Assembly: GCA_016927115.1 (NCBI GenBank)
Contig: JAFGNH010000037.1
Coordinates: forward strand, 36,584-100,583
Source of the DNA: Anaerolineales bacterium
GTDB lineage: Bacteria > Chloroflexota > Anaerolineae > Anaerolineales > E44-bin32
DNA: 64,000 bases
Direction: 5' to 3'
The position numbers were made by a program, and so were the translations under genes. Below, in pieces: positions 52,946-63,058 of this stretch. Position 1 is the first letter of the stretch, and each line of letters begins with the position of its first letter. The notes below the pieces were generated by a model. That model worked only from the letters and a program-made list of their open reading frames with translations, did not search any database and was not told the DNA's origin.

Positions 52946-55438
52946 GTGGCTGATAAAATGGAACGATTCACTCAGCGCGCCCGACGAGTGCTAAGCCTGG
53001 CCCATGAGGAAGCTGAACGACTTCGGCACAATTTTATTGGGACAGAGCACCTGCTTCTTGGATTAATCCTTGAGGACGGAGGTGTTGCCGGCCGTGTGCT
53101 GCGTGAATTGGGACTCGAGCCGGATCGAGTGAACCAGATGGTTCAGCGGCTGAGTGGCATGGGGCAGTACTCCGGTGGAAAAATTGAGCTTGCGCCAGGA
53201 ACTGAACGGGTGCTGCAGATGGCTTTTGAAGAGGCACGACGTCTTGGCCATCATTATATTGGGACGGAACATCTGCTTCTGGCGCTGGTCCGCCAGGAAG
53301 AAGGCGTGGGTATCGAAGTCCTGCGAAGGTTGGGAATTACACCTGAACAGGTGCGCCGGCAGACCAGGCGGATACTCCAGGACGGCACAACCAGCCGGGC
53401 GAGCAAACAGTCTGCTCCGGCCAGAAAAGAACAGGATGCCAAAACACCGCTTGTCGACCAACTGGCCACAGATCTGACCGAACTGGCGGAAGAAGGCAAG
53501 CTGGACCCCGTTATCGGCAGGGAAGTTGAAATTGAGCGTGTTATTCAGATCCTTGCCCGGCGGACGAAAAATAATCCAGCCCTGATTGGTGAACCGGGGG
53601 TTGGTAAAACGGCGATTATCGAAGGCCTTGCTCAACGTATTATTGCAGAAGAAACGCCCGGGGTACTTATTGGAAAACGTGTTCTCCAACTGGATGTTGG
53701 GTCCCTTGTGGCCGGCACGATGTATCGCGGCCAGTTTGAGGAACGGTTGAAGAGGGTGATCGATGAATTAAAATCCGCCGGCTCGATCCTGTTTATCGAC
53801 GAGGTCCACATGCTGGTGGGTGCAGGTTCTGCGGGCTCGTCTGTCGATGCTGCGAATATTCTCAAACCAGCCCTGGCACGCGGCGAGCTGCAGGTCATTG
53901 GTGCTACGACACTTGAGGAATACCGGAAACACATCGAATCGGATGCTGCCCTGGAAAGACGTTTCCAGTCTGTCATGGTTGACGAGCCAACCCCTGAAGA
54001 AACTGTGCAGATCCTGCAGGGTGTCAAGAAGCTCTATGAGGAGCACCATCAGCTTTTGATCAGCCAGGAGGCGATCGATGCAGCGGTATCACTATCCACA
54101 CGCTATATCACCGATCGGTTCCTGCCCGATAAAGCTATAGACCTGATCGACGAAGCTGCCTCACGGGTTCGCATGTACAAGAGTCCGGAGGCTGTAAAGT
54201 TGAAGGAGCTTACCACCCGGCTGCGGGAAGTTCGGGCGGATATCGCCCGAGCTGACGAAGAGGGGGCGTCTGAGGAGATCGGAGCGCTGCGTCTGGAGGA
54301 AATAAGCCAGCGGGATTCGCTGCAAGAGCTGAGATCAATGTGGGGACGCAAAGAGAATTGGCCGACTGTCACATCTGAAGATGTGGCTGAAGTGGTCGGC
54401 ATGTGGACGGGGATCCCTGTTACACAGATCGCCCAGGAAGAATCATACCGCCTGCTGCAGATGGAGCAGAGTCTCCATGAGAGGATTATCGGGCAGGACG
54501 AAGCAATTACTACGATCTCGAAAGCTGTGCGTCGCGCCCGGGCGGGATTGAAAGACCCCAACCGGCCGATCGGATCCTTCATTTTTCTTGGCCCGACCGG
54601 CGTTGGTAAAACAGAGCTGACCAAAGCGCTGGCCGAGTTTATGTTTGGATCGGAAGAAGCGCTGATCCAGATCGATATGTCGGAGTTTATGGAGCGCCAT
54701 TCCGTCAGCCGTTTGGTTGGTGCGCCGCCAGGATATGTCGGCTATGATGACGCCGGGCAGTTGACAGAAGCGATCCGCCGCCGACCATACTCCATTGTGG
54801 TGTTTGATGAAATTGAAAAAGCACACACTGAGGCGCACAATATGCTGCTTCAGATCATGGAGGAGGGACATCTTTCTGATGCGCGCGGTAAAAAGGTTGA
54901 TTTCCGCAATGCTGTGATTGTGATGACTTCCAATATAGGCGCGGATCTTATTCGCAACCAGACAAAACTGGGTTTTAACCTGCCCCGTGATGAAGCTATG
55001 GAAGAGCGGCTTGCGTACGATGAAATGCGGAAAAAGCTCATGGAAGCGATGAAGAAGGTATTCCGGCCGGAGTTTATCAATCGTGTCGATGGCACAGTCG
55101 TTTTCCACGCGCTGACCAGGGATCAGATTGAAGAGATTGTTGAACTCGAGCTCAGGAAGCTTGCTGAGCGACTGGGTGCATATGAAATTGTCCTGAAAGC
55201 ATCGGATGAGGCCCGTTCCATGCTGGCAGATCTCGGGTATGATCCGGAGATGGGAGCCCGCCCTCTGCGCCGGGTGATCCAGAACCGGGTGGAGGATCAC
55301 CTTTCGGATGCGCTGCTCTCAGAGGAATTTAAAACAGGCGATAACATTCTGATCGATGTGCATGAGGGTGAACTGGTGTTTCGTCATGATACACCTGAAG
55401 AGAATAATGAAGAGCAGGTAGAAATCGCTTTGGGATAG
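52946..55438 (+). CDS. clpC: ATP-dependent Clp protease ATPase ClpC
   Basis: 830 residues. Double Clp N-repeat (3-150), AAA+ module 1 with GEPGVGKT near 217, a short middle region (about 410-460) instead of the long ClpB M domain, and AAA+ module 2 with GPTGVGKT near 553. It unfolds proteins for ClpP or acts as a chaperone. An LGFN segment (near 680) fits the ClpP-binding loop position. GTG 52946 is chosen since GGAGG (52933-52937) is 8 bases upstream; an earlier TTG at 52919 has no site. It ends with a strong terminator. No mcsA/mcsB/ctsR operon is present here. Confidence 0.95.
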   Translation: MADKMERFTQRARRVLSLAHEEAERLRHNFIGTEHLLLGLILEDGGVAGRVLRELGLEPDRVNQMVQRLSGMGQYSGGKIELAPGTERVLQMAFEEARRLGHHYIGTEHLLLALVRQEEGVGIEVLRRLGITPEQVRRQTRRILQDGTTSRASKQSAPARKEQDAKTPLVDQLATDLTELAEEGKLDPVIGREVEIERVIQILARRTKNNPALIGEPGVGKTAIIEGLAQRIIAEETPGVLIGKRVLQLDVGSLVAGTMYRGQFEERLKRVIDELKSAGSILFIDEVHMLVGAGSAGSSVDAANILKPALARGELQVIGATTLEEYRKHIESDAALERRFQSVMVDEPTPEETVQILQGVKKLYEEHHQLLISQEAIDAAVSLSTRYITDRFLPDKAIDLIDEAASRVRMYKSPEAVKLKELTTRLREVRADIARADEEGASEEIGALRLEEISQRDSLQELRSMWGRKENWPTVTSEDVAEVVGMWTGIPVTQIAQEESYRLLQMEQSLHERIIGQDEAITTISKAVRRARAGLKDPNRPIGSFIFLGPTGVGKTELTKALAEFMFGSEEALIQIDMSEFMERHSVSRLVGAPPGYVGYDDAGQLTEAIRRRPYSIVVFDEIEKAHTEAHNMLLQIMEEGHLSDARGKKVDFRNAVIVMTSNIGADLIRNQTKLGFNLPRDEAMEERLAYDEMRKKLMEAMKKVFRPEFINRVDGTVVFHALTRDQIEEIVELELRKLAERLGAYEIVLKASDEARSMLADLGYDPEMGARPLRRVIQNRVEDHLSDALLSEEFKTGDNILIDVHEGELVFRHDTPEENNEEQVEIALG

Positions 55439-55464
55439 CGGTTCTGCTGTGGTAAAGAAAATAT

Positions 55465-55497
55465 GAGCTGCTCAAATTTTGAGCAGCTCTTTTTTTT
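55465..55497 (+). terminator. Intrinsic terminator of clpC
   Basis: Ten-base perfect stem GAGCTGCTCA / TGAGCAGCTC with an A/T loop, then eight T. Confidence 0.95.
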
Positions 55498-55630
55498 CCG
55501 GCAGGGGAAGAAAGAGGGTCAGCAGCAATTTTCTCTGGGTGATTTTCTGTCCATTGAAGCAGTATCCACCGCTGTCTCGCACAGCGGGCACAGATGGGGA
55601 CTGTGTAAGGCAGAAATTGATCTAATCCGC

Positions 55631-55659
55631 TTGAACCTCCATGAGCACACCCGTATAAT
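55631..55659 (+). promoter_or_regulatory. Promoter of radA
   Basis: TTGAAC (55631-55636), 17-base spacer, TATAAT (55654-55659); start codon 17 bases later with AGGAGG between. Confidence 0.75.
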
Positions 55660-55676
55660 CGAGATCAGGAGGAATC

Positions 55677-57053
55677 GTGGCAAAAATAAAAACCCAGTAT
55701 GTCTGTCAGCAGTGTGGAAAAACCACGGCCAAATCGCTTGGGCGATGCCCCCAGTGCGGTGCATGGGGCAGTATGGTCGAAGAGGTTGTACAGGCCAAAA
55801 TGAGTCAGCCTGCGCGACGGCTGGCTGGAATTACCAAGCCCAGCTCGCTGGCTGAGGTTGAAGAGAAGCTGGAAACCAGGATGCCGATTGGGATTGAAGA
55901 ATTTGCACGGGTCCTGGGTGGAGGGATTGTCCCCGGATCGCTTGTCCTGATCGGCGGAGATCCCGGGATTGGAAAATCAACTCTGCTGCTGCAGACAGCG
56001 TTACAAATGGCTCAAACCGGAACCGTTCTCTACATTTCCGGTGAAGAATCCAATCACCAGATCAAAACCAGAGCACTGCGGCTTCTGGGAGAAAACCCGC
56101 TGCCGCAAAAGATGTATCTTTATCCTGAAACGGATATGAACCGGATCCAGGATACGATAATGGAGACTCAACCCGGACTGGTGATCGTGGATTCGATCCA
56201 GACCATGTCGATCCCGGAACTTGAATCAAGCGCCGGTTCAATTGTGCAGGTGCGGGAATCATCAGCGCGTTTTCAGGAACTGGCAAAAACACAGGACATC
56301 CCCATTTTTCTGGTAGGGCATGTTACGAAAGCAGGTGCTATAGCGGGCCCCCGTGTTCTGGAGCATATTGTCGATACTGTCCTTTACCTGGAAGGTGACC
56401 ATTATCATTCTTTTCGTCTTTTGCGATCTGTGAAGAATCGCTTTGGTGCTACGAGTGAAGTGGGTGTGTTTGAAATGCGTTCCGAGGGAATGGTGGAAGT
56501 ACCCAATCCCTCTGAGCGTTTTCTTGCTGAACGGGTGGTAAAAGCATCTGGATCAGCCATCGCAGTGGTTATGGAAGGTACCAGGCCTTTGCTTGTGGAG
56601 GTTCAGGGGTTGACCAGCCAGACATCATTTGGGAATCCGCGGCGCACTGCCAATGGTGTGGATTTTAACCGCCTGCTGTTGATCACTGCTGTTCTAACCC
56701 GGCGCTCTGGTCTGCGGCTTGCGGAACAGGATGTGTTTGTAAACGTTGTTGGGGGGTTGCGGGTAAATGAGCCGGCTGTAGATCTTGCTGTCGCAACTGC
56801 GATCTATTCTTCCACCAGAGATATGACGGTACCGGCAGATATTGCCTTGATTGGAGAAGTCGGTCTTTCAGGTGAGCTTCGAACTGTTTCGCAGCTTGAA
56901 CCGCGCTTGAAAGAAGCTTTGAAACTTGGTTTTCGACGTGTGCTTGTGCCTTTCAACTCCCGGGCGGATGCAGAGTCTGGCGGAAAAATGGAGGTGTTGA
57001 GGGCTCACTCTCTGGCTGAAGCCTTCCGAATGGTTTTTCCTGAGACCAAATAG
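55677..57053 (+). CDS. radA: DNA repair protein RadA (Sms)
   Basis: 458 residues. Branch-migration ATPase in recombination repair. Zinc finger Cys at 10, 13, 24 and 27 (YVCQQCGK and CPQCGAW), RecA-like core with GGDPGIGKSTLL near 94, the RadA-specific KNRFGATSEVG near 253, and the C-terminal Lon-like domain from about 275. Start is GTG 55677 with AGGAGG just upstream. No terminator is evident before the dnaA region. Confidence 0.96.
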   Translation: MAKIKTQYVCQQCGKTTAKSLGRCPQCGAWGSMVEEVVQAKMSQPARRLAGITKPSSLAEVEEKLETRMPIGIEEFARVLGGGIVPGSLVLIGGDPGIGKSTLLLQTALQMAQTGTVLYISGEESNHQIKTRALRLLGENPLPQKMYLYPETDMNRIQDTIMETQPGLVIVDSIQTMSIPELESSAGSIVQVRESSARFQELAKTQDIPIFLVGHVTKAGAIAGPRVLEHIVDTVLYLEGDHYHSFRLLRSVKNRFGATSEVGVFEMRSEGMVEVPNPSERFLAERVVKASGSAIAVVMEGTRPLLVEVQGLTSQTSFGNPRRTANGVDFNRLLLITAVLTRRSGLRLAEQDVFVNVVGGLRVNEPAVDLAVATAIYSSTRDMTVPADIALIGEVGLSGELRTVSQLEPRLKEALKLGFRRVLVPFNSRADAESGGKMEVLRAHSLAEAFRMVFPETK

Positions 57054-57632
57054 CCAGCATTGTCGGGCAGATACTATTTTGGGGCAATTCTTGATGCGTC
57101 CTCAGGGCACTTATCTGTATGAATACACAACGAACCTGAAAAAAAACAGGTAGATAATTATGAAAAAAAATTGCTGCTTCGAATCAGAACTTTAAGGAAT
57201 CCGAATCTTAAATATTTCGGATTAATCCATCTCTTGCTTATCCCCAAGATATGGGGGGTGTACAGGTTGAAGGGATTATTATTGGGCAATTATTGGTGAA
57301 TGAAGCAGGGTTCAGAATCACGGCAGACGCCAGTATCTTCGCGGAGTGGTTGCGAATTATTTAACATTAGCTCTTCTTAAAGATTCGAATCTTTTTAGAT
57401 AAATAAGCCCTGATTCAATTGAACCAGGCCTTACCTTCTGCTACAATCTATTCACTCGAAAGAAAGTGAACTGGTCTGAAATTCAGGTGGCGGTAACCAT
57501 CCGGGGTCTTGGCAAGAGCAGTTCACTGACCTCAGTGGTACGAATCACAGAATAGATACAGGTAAAAATGGACAAAATCCCCGTATCATCCGGGGTTAGT
57601 TTTGCACATCATGTTGAAATCAGGAGACGCGT
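57054..57632. promoter_or_regulatory. Region upstream of dnaA: inverted repeats, promoter and structured leader
   Basis: 579 bases without a gene. AT-rich first half with two A8 runs; inverted repeat AATCCGAA (57198-57205) / TTCGGATT (57216-57223); perfect 16-bp palindrome AAAGATTCGAATCTTT (57379-57394); stem around TTCAATTGAA (57409-57428). The dnaA promoter is at 57419-57447. The leader has three small hairpins (57451-57470, 57524-57537, 57579-57595) and the 10-mer CATCCGGGGT twice (57498 and 57587). DnaA-box matches are few: TTATCCCCA at 57238 (one mismatch) and TTTTGCACA at 57600. An origin is possible but not shown. Confidence 0.5.
57419..57447 (+). promoter_or_regulatory. Promoter of dnaA
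   Basis: TTGAAC (57419-57424), 17-base spacer, TACAAT (57442-57447) with TGC before it. The predicted leader is about 180 bases. Confidence 0.7.
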
Positions 57633-58970
57633 ATGAAAGCTGAGCAGTACTGGGAAGCCGCACTGGGACAGCTGCAACTGGAAATGCCGCGCGCCTCTTT
57701 TGATACCTGGGTGCGCGACAGTGAGCTGCTCGCCTATGAGGATGGCACTTTTATTATCGGGGTTCAGAACGCATACGCTCGTGATTGGCTGAAGGAAAGG
57801 CTTTATGCAACTGTACAGCGACTGCTTTCCAATATTGTTGAACGAAGCGTTGAAGTACGGTTTGTCGTCTGGCAAGGTGAAGTTCAAAATCCTGAACCGG
57901 AGCCTGCCAGTGAAAGGGTATCAGAAAAGGCCTGCCGGGAATCCATTCGGCTTAATCCCCGTTACGGTTTTCATGAGTTTGTTGTTGGATCAAGCAACCG
58001 GCTTGCACATGCAGCTGCGCTTGCCGTCACGGAAAATCCAGCCAGAGCGTACAACCCGCTGTTTCTGTATGGGGGGGTCGGCCTGGGAAAAACCCATCTG
58101 CTGCATGCAATCGGACTGGCCTGCCAGCAGAAAGGTTTACAAATCAGGTATGTATCCTCTGAAGAATTCACCAACGATCTGATTAATGCCATACGTAAAC
58201 AGACCACACAGTCTTTCCGGGATTTCTATCGCAGTATTGATGTTCTGCTGATCGATGATATCCAGTTTATTGCAGGCAAAGAATCAACACAGGAAGAATT
58301 TTTCCACACATTTAACACCCTTCACGGTCAGGACAAGCAGATTGTCATATCTTCGGACCGTCCTCCAAAAGCGATGGTCACCCTGGAGGAGCGGCTGCGC
58401 TCGCGTTTTGAATGGGGATTGACTGCTGATATCCAACCGCCAGATTTTGAAACCAGGCTTGCTATTCTCCGAACAAAGGCGGATCGATCCAGGTTTCAGG
58501 TCGATTTTTCTATACTTGAAATTATTGCACGGCGCGTAAAAAGCAATATTCGTGAATTGGAAGGTGCCCTGAATCGTGTGGTGGCTATGTCCGACCTGAC
58601 AGGTATGCCGCTGAATGTTTCAATGGTTGAAACAATGCTTTCGGATTTACTCCCGACTTCAATTGATGTCTCACCTTCACGAATCATTGAAATTGTGTCC
58701 GATTATTATTCGATTACCGAGAGACGAATCCTGAGCAAGGAGCGTTCTCGCGAGGTAGCCTTGCCGCGCCAGATAGCAATGTATCTGATGCGGGAGGAAG
58801 TGGGCTGCTCGCTTCCACAAATCGGCGATTCTCTGGGTGGACGGGACCATACTACAGTCCTTTACGGCTGTGATAAGATAACGGATCTGCTTGAGACGGA
58901 TGACAGACTGCGTCGTCAGATCGGTTCGATAATGGAACGATTGCAGGAACCAGAACAGGTTCCCGCTTGA
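57633..58970 (+). CDS. dnaA: Chromosomal replication initiator DnaA
   Basis: 445 residues, typical size. Domain I (1-80), a short acidic linker (83-100), AAA+ domain III with Walker A GGVGLGKT (147-154) and Walker [11 protein letters not shown], and domain IV with the helix-turn-helix signature [21 protein letters not shown] (about 387-407). It binds DnaA boxes and opens the origin. GGAG is 7 bases before the ATG. Unusually for many bacteria, dnaN does not follow; priA lies convergent downstream. Confidence 0.97.
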   Translation: MKAEQYWEAALGQLQLEMPRASFDTWVRDSELLAYEDGTFIIGVQNAYARDWLKERLYATVQRLLSNIVERSVEVRFVVWQGEVQNPEPEPASERVSEKACRESIRLNPRYGFHEFVVGSSNRLAHAAALAVTENPARAYNPLFLYGGVGLGKTHLLHAIGLACQQKGLQIRYVSSEEFTNDLINAIRKQTTQSFRDFYRSIDVLLIDDIQFIAGKESTQEEFFHTFNTLHGQDKQIVISSDRPPKAMVTLEERLRSRFEWGLTADIQPPDFETRLAILRTKADRSRFQVDFSILEIIARRVKSNIRELEGALNRVVAMSDLTGMPLNVSMVETMLSDLLPTSIDVSPSRIIEIVSDYYSITERRILSKERSREVALPRQIAMYLMREEVGCSLPQIGDSLGGRDHTTVLYGCDKITDLLETDDRLRRQIGSIMERLQEPEQVPA

Positions 58971-59004
58971 ATCTTCTATTGAGAGCTGTCCGGGATTAAG
59001 AATG

Positions 59005-59028
59005 AGCCCGCAACTTGCGGGCTTTTTG
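59005..59028 (+). terminator. Intrinsic terminator of dnaA
   Basis: Stem AGCCCGC / GCGGGCT, loop AACTT, followed by TTTTG. Confidence 0.85.
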
Positions 59029-59064
59029 TTCACTACAGAAACAGCAATTTAAAATGGCGGGGTA

Positions 59065-61560
59065 TCACAGCAGTGAAACGGGATCCACGTCGAGAGACCA
59101 GCCTTCCGGGAGGGTGTCAGGGAGCAGTTGGAGGGGATGGGGAGTGCGTACTATGATCTGCCAGCGGTATAAACCGTTCAGCTGGTGATAGAAACAGGGA
59201 GCCGGTCCGATCAAGGTGGTTGTATCAGCGGGGAAATTCTCCTGTTTCCGAAGCATTGAAGCCATTCGTTTGGCTTCATCTTCAGCAGAACAATCGGAAT
59301 TGTGTTGATAAATCAAGCGTGCAAGACGCGTGAACGGGGGATACCGGAGAGATTTTCGTTGCTGTAATTCAAAAGCATAGAACGCCCCATAATCATGGTT
59401 TGCGGCTGCCCGGATTACAAAATGCTCGGGCTGGTATGTTTGCAGAATAACTTTACCACCCAGCAGGCTGCGTCCTGCCCGTCCGGCAACCTGGGTAAGG
59501 ATCTGGAATGTACGTTCAGCAGAACGGAAATCCGGCAGATTTAAACCCATATCGGCATGTACTATTCCCACAAGCGTAACAAGAGGAAGATCCAATCCCT
59601 TCGCAATCATTTGGGTTCCTATGAGGATATCTGCACGATGCGCAGCGAAATGGGAAAGGATGATATCGTGAGCCCCTCTGGATCCTGTTGTGTCCCGATC
59701 CCAGCGCAGTGTGCGGACGACCGGGAAAAGGTCGTGGAGGGTATTCTCAATTCGCTGCGTACCGGCGCCGAAGGCCTTAAATCTGCTGCTGCCGCATTCA
59801 GGGCAGAGAGATGGCATTTTCCGCTGATAGCTGCAGTGATGGCAGCGCAGGTTATTCTGATCAAGGTGCTGATTGAGTGCAGTCCCGCATCTGGGGCAGG
59901 TGAGGGTTGAACCGCAGTCGCGGCAGAAAATATACGTGGCACCGCCACGGCGGTTGAGGAACAGAATCGCCTGATGGCCGGCATCGAGTGTGTCCTTTAG
60001 TGCATGCTGGAGGCTGCGGCTGAAGTAGGAGCGATTACCGGCTTTCAACTCCGCGCGCATATCTACAATCTCCACTGGCGGCAGCTCAGCAGCTTCTGCT
60101 TCATGATCGTAGGCACGGTAAACAGGAGTGATGTGCAGCCGTTCCGATTGGGTTTTGATCCGCTGACGGTGGCCGAGAATTCGGTTGGGCAGTTGCAGCA
60201 GTTGCAGCTGTCCCTGTTCTGCAAGGTAGCGGGTGGTGATATCCGGAGTGGCGCTGCCGAAGATACAGATACACTGGTGGATAGATGCGAGTTCTGCGGC
60301 TGCCGTGCGGGTGTGATAACGAACCGCCCGGCTCTGTTCTTTATAGGAATCGTCGTGGGATTCATCCAGGATTAATACGCCAGGGTTTGAGAGGGGGGCA
60401 AAGAGTGCGCTTCGTGGTCCGATAATGATGGGAAGCTGTCCATCCCGCACTCTGCGCCATGTATCGTACCGTTCACCAGGAGAGAGTTTTGAATGCATCA
60501 GGCCTACCTGGCCTGGAAAGCGGGATACAAAACGGCGTACCGTCTGTGGTGTGAGCGATATTTCCGGCACCATGACCACGGCTTGTTTCCCCTGGCGGAG
60601 GGCTTCAGCGACAGCTGCCAGGTAGATTTCGGTTTTTCCGGATCCTGTTACTCCATGAAGAAGGAAAATTCTGGGGCTGGTGCCATCTCTTTGTGCTTTC
60701 TCCAGGAGCAGCCAGACTTTCTGCTGATCTGCAGTCAATACCGGGGCCGTGGTAGGAACAAAATCGAGTGACTCGAGCGGATCGCGCCAAATTTCTGATT
60801 CACTGAGAAGTACCAACCCCTGGTCTTCCAGGATACGTAAATCACTCATGGAGCCGCCGCTTTCAGCATACAGCCAGGTCACACTGAGTGGCTCTCCTTC
60901 TCTGATCAGAGAGTCGATCATGGCAATCCGTCGTTGATGGGCTTCAGAGCCATGCCTGCCGATGTCTGCGGTGATTTGTCGGGCTTGCTCAGGAGTACAG
61001 GCCAGCCGGGCGGAGCGGATTTTTAGCGGGCGTACGCTGGGGGGGGAGAGAACAGACGATCGTGCCAGAATTTCTCTCCGAAGCAGGGATTCGGCGACGG
61101 TCTTCCAATTCCTACGCTGCAGCGCACGCTGCAGCTGGCGGCCGCGCAGGGGACCTCGACGCTGGAGAAGGCGGATCAATCTTGTTTCGACACCGGGCTC
61201 CGGTTGATAGTTTTCTTCCTGCAGCGTGTACAGGCTGTCGGCCTGTTTGCTCAGGCCCGGGGGAAGCATGAGTGCAAGACATTCAATCAGCGGTGCGCGA
61301 GTCTGGGTTTCCAGCCAATATGCGAGCTGCAGTTGTGCCTGGTTAATGACCGGCTGCTGGTCAATTAGTGTGTGGATGAATCTGGTTTCAGGAACAGCGG
61401 GCTCTTCGATCAGCTCCAGGACGATACCTTGAACAGACCGGCTCCCGAAGGGTGCTGTAACAAGGGAGCCGGCATGAACCTTGCCAACCAGGTGGTCAGG
61501 AATGGCGTAGTCGAATGCACTCTGAATGGCTGGCAGGTTGATCGCAATTCGTGCAAACAT
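59065..61560 (-). CDS. priA: Primosomal protein N' (PriA helicase)
   Basis: 831 residues. Restarts stalled replication forks by reloading the replisome. N-terminal DNA-binding domain (1-110) beginning ARIAINLPAIQSAFDY, winged helix, helicase lobe 1 with HGVTGSGKTEIYL near 305 and DEEH-box variant LDESHDDSY, zinc-binding insert with eight Cys (CRDCGS, CPRCG, CHHC, CPECG), and lobe 2 with GTQMIAKGLDLP. The usual DEEH reads DESH, a conservative change. No strong ribosome site precedes the ATG. It is convergent with dnaA. Confidence 0.95.
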   Translation of the reverse strand: MFARIAINLPAIQSAFDYAIPDHLVGKVHAGSLVTAPFGSRSVQGIVLELIEEPAVPETRFIHTLIDQQPVINQAQLQLAYWLETQTRAPLIECLALMLPPGLSKQADSLYTLQEENYQPEPGVETRLIRLLQRRGPLRGRQLQRALQRRNWKTVAESLLRREILARSSVLSPPSVRPLKIRSARLACTPEQARQITADIGRHGSEAHQRRIAMIDSLIREGEPLSVTWLYAESGGSMSDLRILEDQGLVLLSESEIWRDPLESLDFVPTTAPVLTADQQKVWLLLEKAQRDGTSPRIFLLHGVTGSGKTEIYLAAVAEALRQGKQAVVMVPEISLTPQTVRRFVSRFPGQVGLMHSKLSPGERYDTWRRVRDGQLPIIIGPRSALFAPLSNPGVLILDESHDDSYKEQSRAVRYHTRTAAAELASIHQCICIFGSATPDITTRYLAEQGQLQLLQLPNRILGHRQRIKTQSERLHITPVYRAYDHEAEAAELPPVEIVDMRAELKAGNRSYFSRSLQHALKDTLDAGHQAILFLNRRGGATYIFCRDCGSTLTCPRCGTALNQHLDQNNLRCHHCSYQRKMPSLCPECGSSRFKAFGAGTQRIENTLHDLFPVVRTLRWDRDTTGSRGAHDIILSHFAAHRADILIGTQMIAKGLDLPLVTLVGIVHADMGLNLPDFRSAERTFQILTQVAGRAGRSLLGGKVILQTYQPEHFVIRAAANHDYGAFYAFELQQRKSLRYPPFTRLARLIYQHNSDCSAEDEAKRMASMLRKQENFPADTTTLIGPAPCFYHQLNGLYRWQIIVRTPHPLQLLPDTLPEGWSLDVDPVSLL

Positions 61561-61586
61561 GGGATCCGTAAAAATTGATTAATCCT

Positions 61587-62903
61587 TTAACTTGCTATGG
61601 GTAAAATGGCAATACGGTCGATACGTTTTCCATCCATTGCAACCACACGAATAAGATAGCCGTTTTCTTCGATTGTGTCACCAACACGGGCGAGACGTTT
61701 CAACTTTCCAAGCAGATAACCCGCGATGGTATCGTAGTAGGGATTGGTCAACTGCAGGTTAAAGTGATCGTTTACATCTTCGATCAAAGTAAGGCCGTCG
61801 ATCAGGAATGAGCCATCAGGCATGGATTCGATCTGGGGAATGTTGTTGAAAGGATCCTGCACTTCACCGATAATTTCTTCGAGAAGATCTTCCAGGGTTA
61901 CCACTCCGGCAGTACCACCATACTCGTCGAGGACGATGGCCATGTGCTGTTTGCGGGTACGGAAGCTTGTCAGCAGCGTAGCTATACGGGCTGTCTCTGG
62001 AATGAAAAGCGCTTCCCGCATGAGATCCCTGGCTGAGAGGTCCTTTTCTTGTCTGGTGTGTTGGGCGCGCAGAATTTCCTTGAGATGCACAATACCAATA
62101 ATCTGATCAAAACTTTCCTGGAAAACCGGCAGCTTGGTGTAAGGCTGCTCGATGGCGATGTTAATCATGTCGTCGAGGGTTGCATCTGCAGGCACGGCGG
62201 CCATTTCAGTTCTGGGGGCCATTACCTGGCGTACAAGCAGTTCATTAAAATTGAAGACATTGTTGAGAATATCTCCCTGTTCATCCTCCACTACACCGCT
62301 TTCCTTACTTGCAGTGACAAGCATTTTCAGTTCTTCAACTGAATGTGCCATTTCATGTGAGGACGATGTCTGCACCCCGATCAGTTTCAGTAAAAGATTC
62401 CCGGTTCCATTCAGCAGCCAGATCGCGGGTTTGAAGATCCATTCAACCACCACTGTTGGCTGGGCAACGACCAGGGATGTCTTTTCAGGGTTGAGCAGAG
62501 CGATGGTTTTGGGCATCAGTTCACCGACTACAACGTGCAGAAATGTAATCAGGGCAAATGATATAGCTACCGAGAGGCTGAATACGATGTCCTTCTCGGC
62601 CAGGGCCGGGAAGGAATCCAGCAACGGCTCGATTAATTCTGCCACGGCCGGTTCGCCGATCCAGCCTAACCCAAGGCTTGAGATCGTGATGCCAAGCTGT
62701 GTGGCAGCGATAAAGCGGTCTGGATCATGAATGGCTTTTTGCACCCAGCGGGCTGCTGGATTGCCCTGGGATACCAGTTCACTGATACGGGTACGTCTGA
62801 CGCTGACGAGGGAAAATTCTGCGGCAACAAAAAAGCCGTTTGCCAGGATCAAAACAACCACCGCCAATAACTTAAGGAGTATTAACCAGAAAGTTGATTC
62901 CAT
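61587..62903 (-). CDS. CNNM/CorC-type membrane protein (hemolysin family)
   Basis: 438 residues. DUF21 (CNNM) transmembrane domain with four segments (1-190), a CBS pair (about 205-335) and a C-terminal CorC_HlyC domain (about 345-430). Related proteins export or regulate Mg2+; the old name hemolysin C is misleading. DEYGGTAGVVTLEDLLEEI is the family hallmark. It is followed on the same strand by priA after a 26-base gap, so they may share a message. Confidence 0.92.
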   Translation of the reverse strand: MESTFWLILLKLLAVVVLILANGFFVAAEFSLVSVRRTRISELVSQGNPAARWVQKAIHDPDRFIAATQLGITISSLGLGWIGEPAVAELIEPLLDSFPALAEKDIVFSLSVAISFALITFLHVVVGELMPKTIALLNPEKTSLVVAQPTVVVEWIFKPAIWLLNGTGNLLLKLIGVQTSSSHEMAHSVEELKMLVTASKESGVVEDEQGDILNNVFNFNELLVRQVMAPRTEMAAVPADATLDDMINIAIEQPYTKLPVFQESFDQIIGIVHLKEILRAQHTRQEKDLSARDLMREALFIPETARIATLLTSFRTRKQHMAIVLDEYGGTAGVVTLEDLLEEIIGEVQDPFNNIPQIESMPDGSFLIDGLTLIEDVNDHFNLQLTNPYYDTIAGYLLGKLKRLARVGDTIEENGYLIRVVAMDGKRIDRIAILPIAS

Positions 62904-63058
62904 CAGGAAGGCTAAACCTCTTCAAACAAGATTTGATGTCTGCTGCCTGTGCGCTGCAGACGGACTAAATACTTCAAGTCGAGCACAGAACGGCTGACTG
63001 CTTATTGTGCCCGCTGAGTGACCCGGTATCGCCAGAAAGTCGTGCCGGGAGAATGGGA

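Noticed and set aside
52117..52971. Long minus-strand frame rich in Phe and Gly, opposite the S1-type gene
   Set aside because: It is the antisense reading of the VDETE repeats; the periodic FVDFG pattern mirrors the 15-bp unit, and there is no ribosome site or family resemblance.
54443..55300. 285-codon minus-strand frame inside clpC
   Set aside because: Antisense to an AAA+ module; composition typical of a shadow frame.
57230..57610. DnaA-box cluster upstream of dnaA
   Set aside because: Only two relaxed matches found (57238 and 57600); not enough to call an origin.
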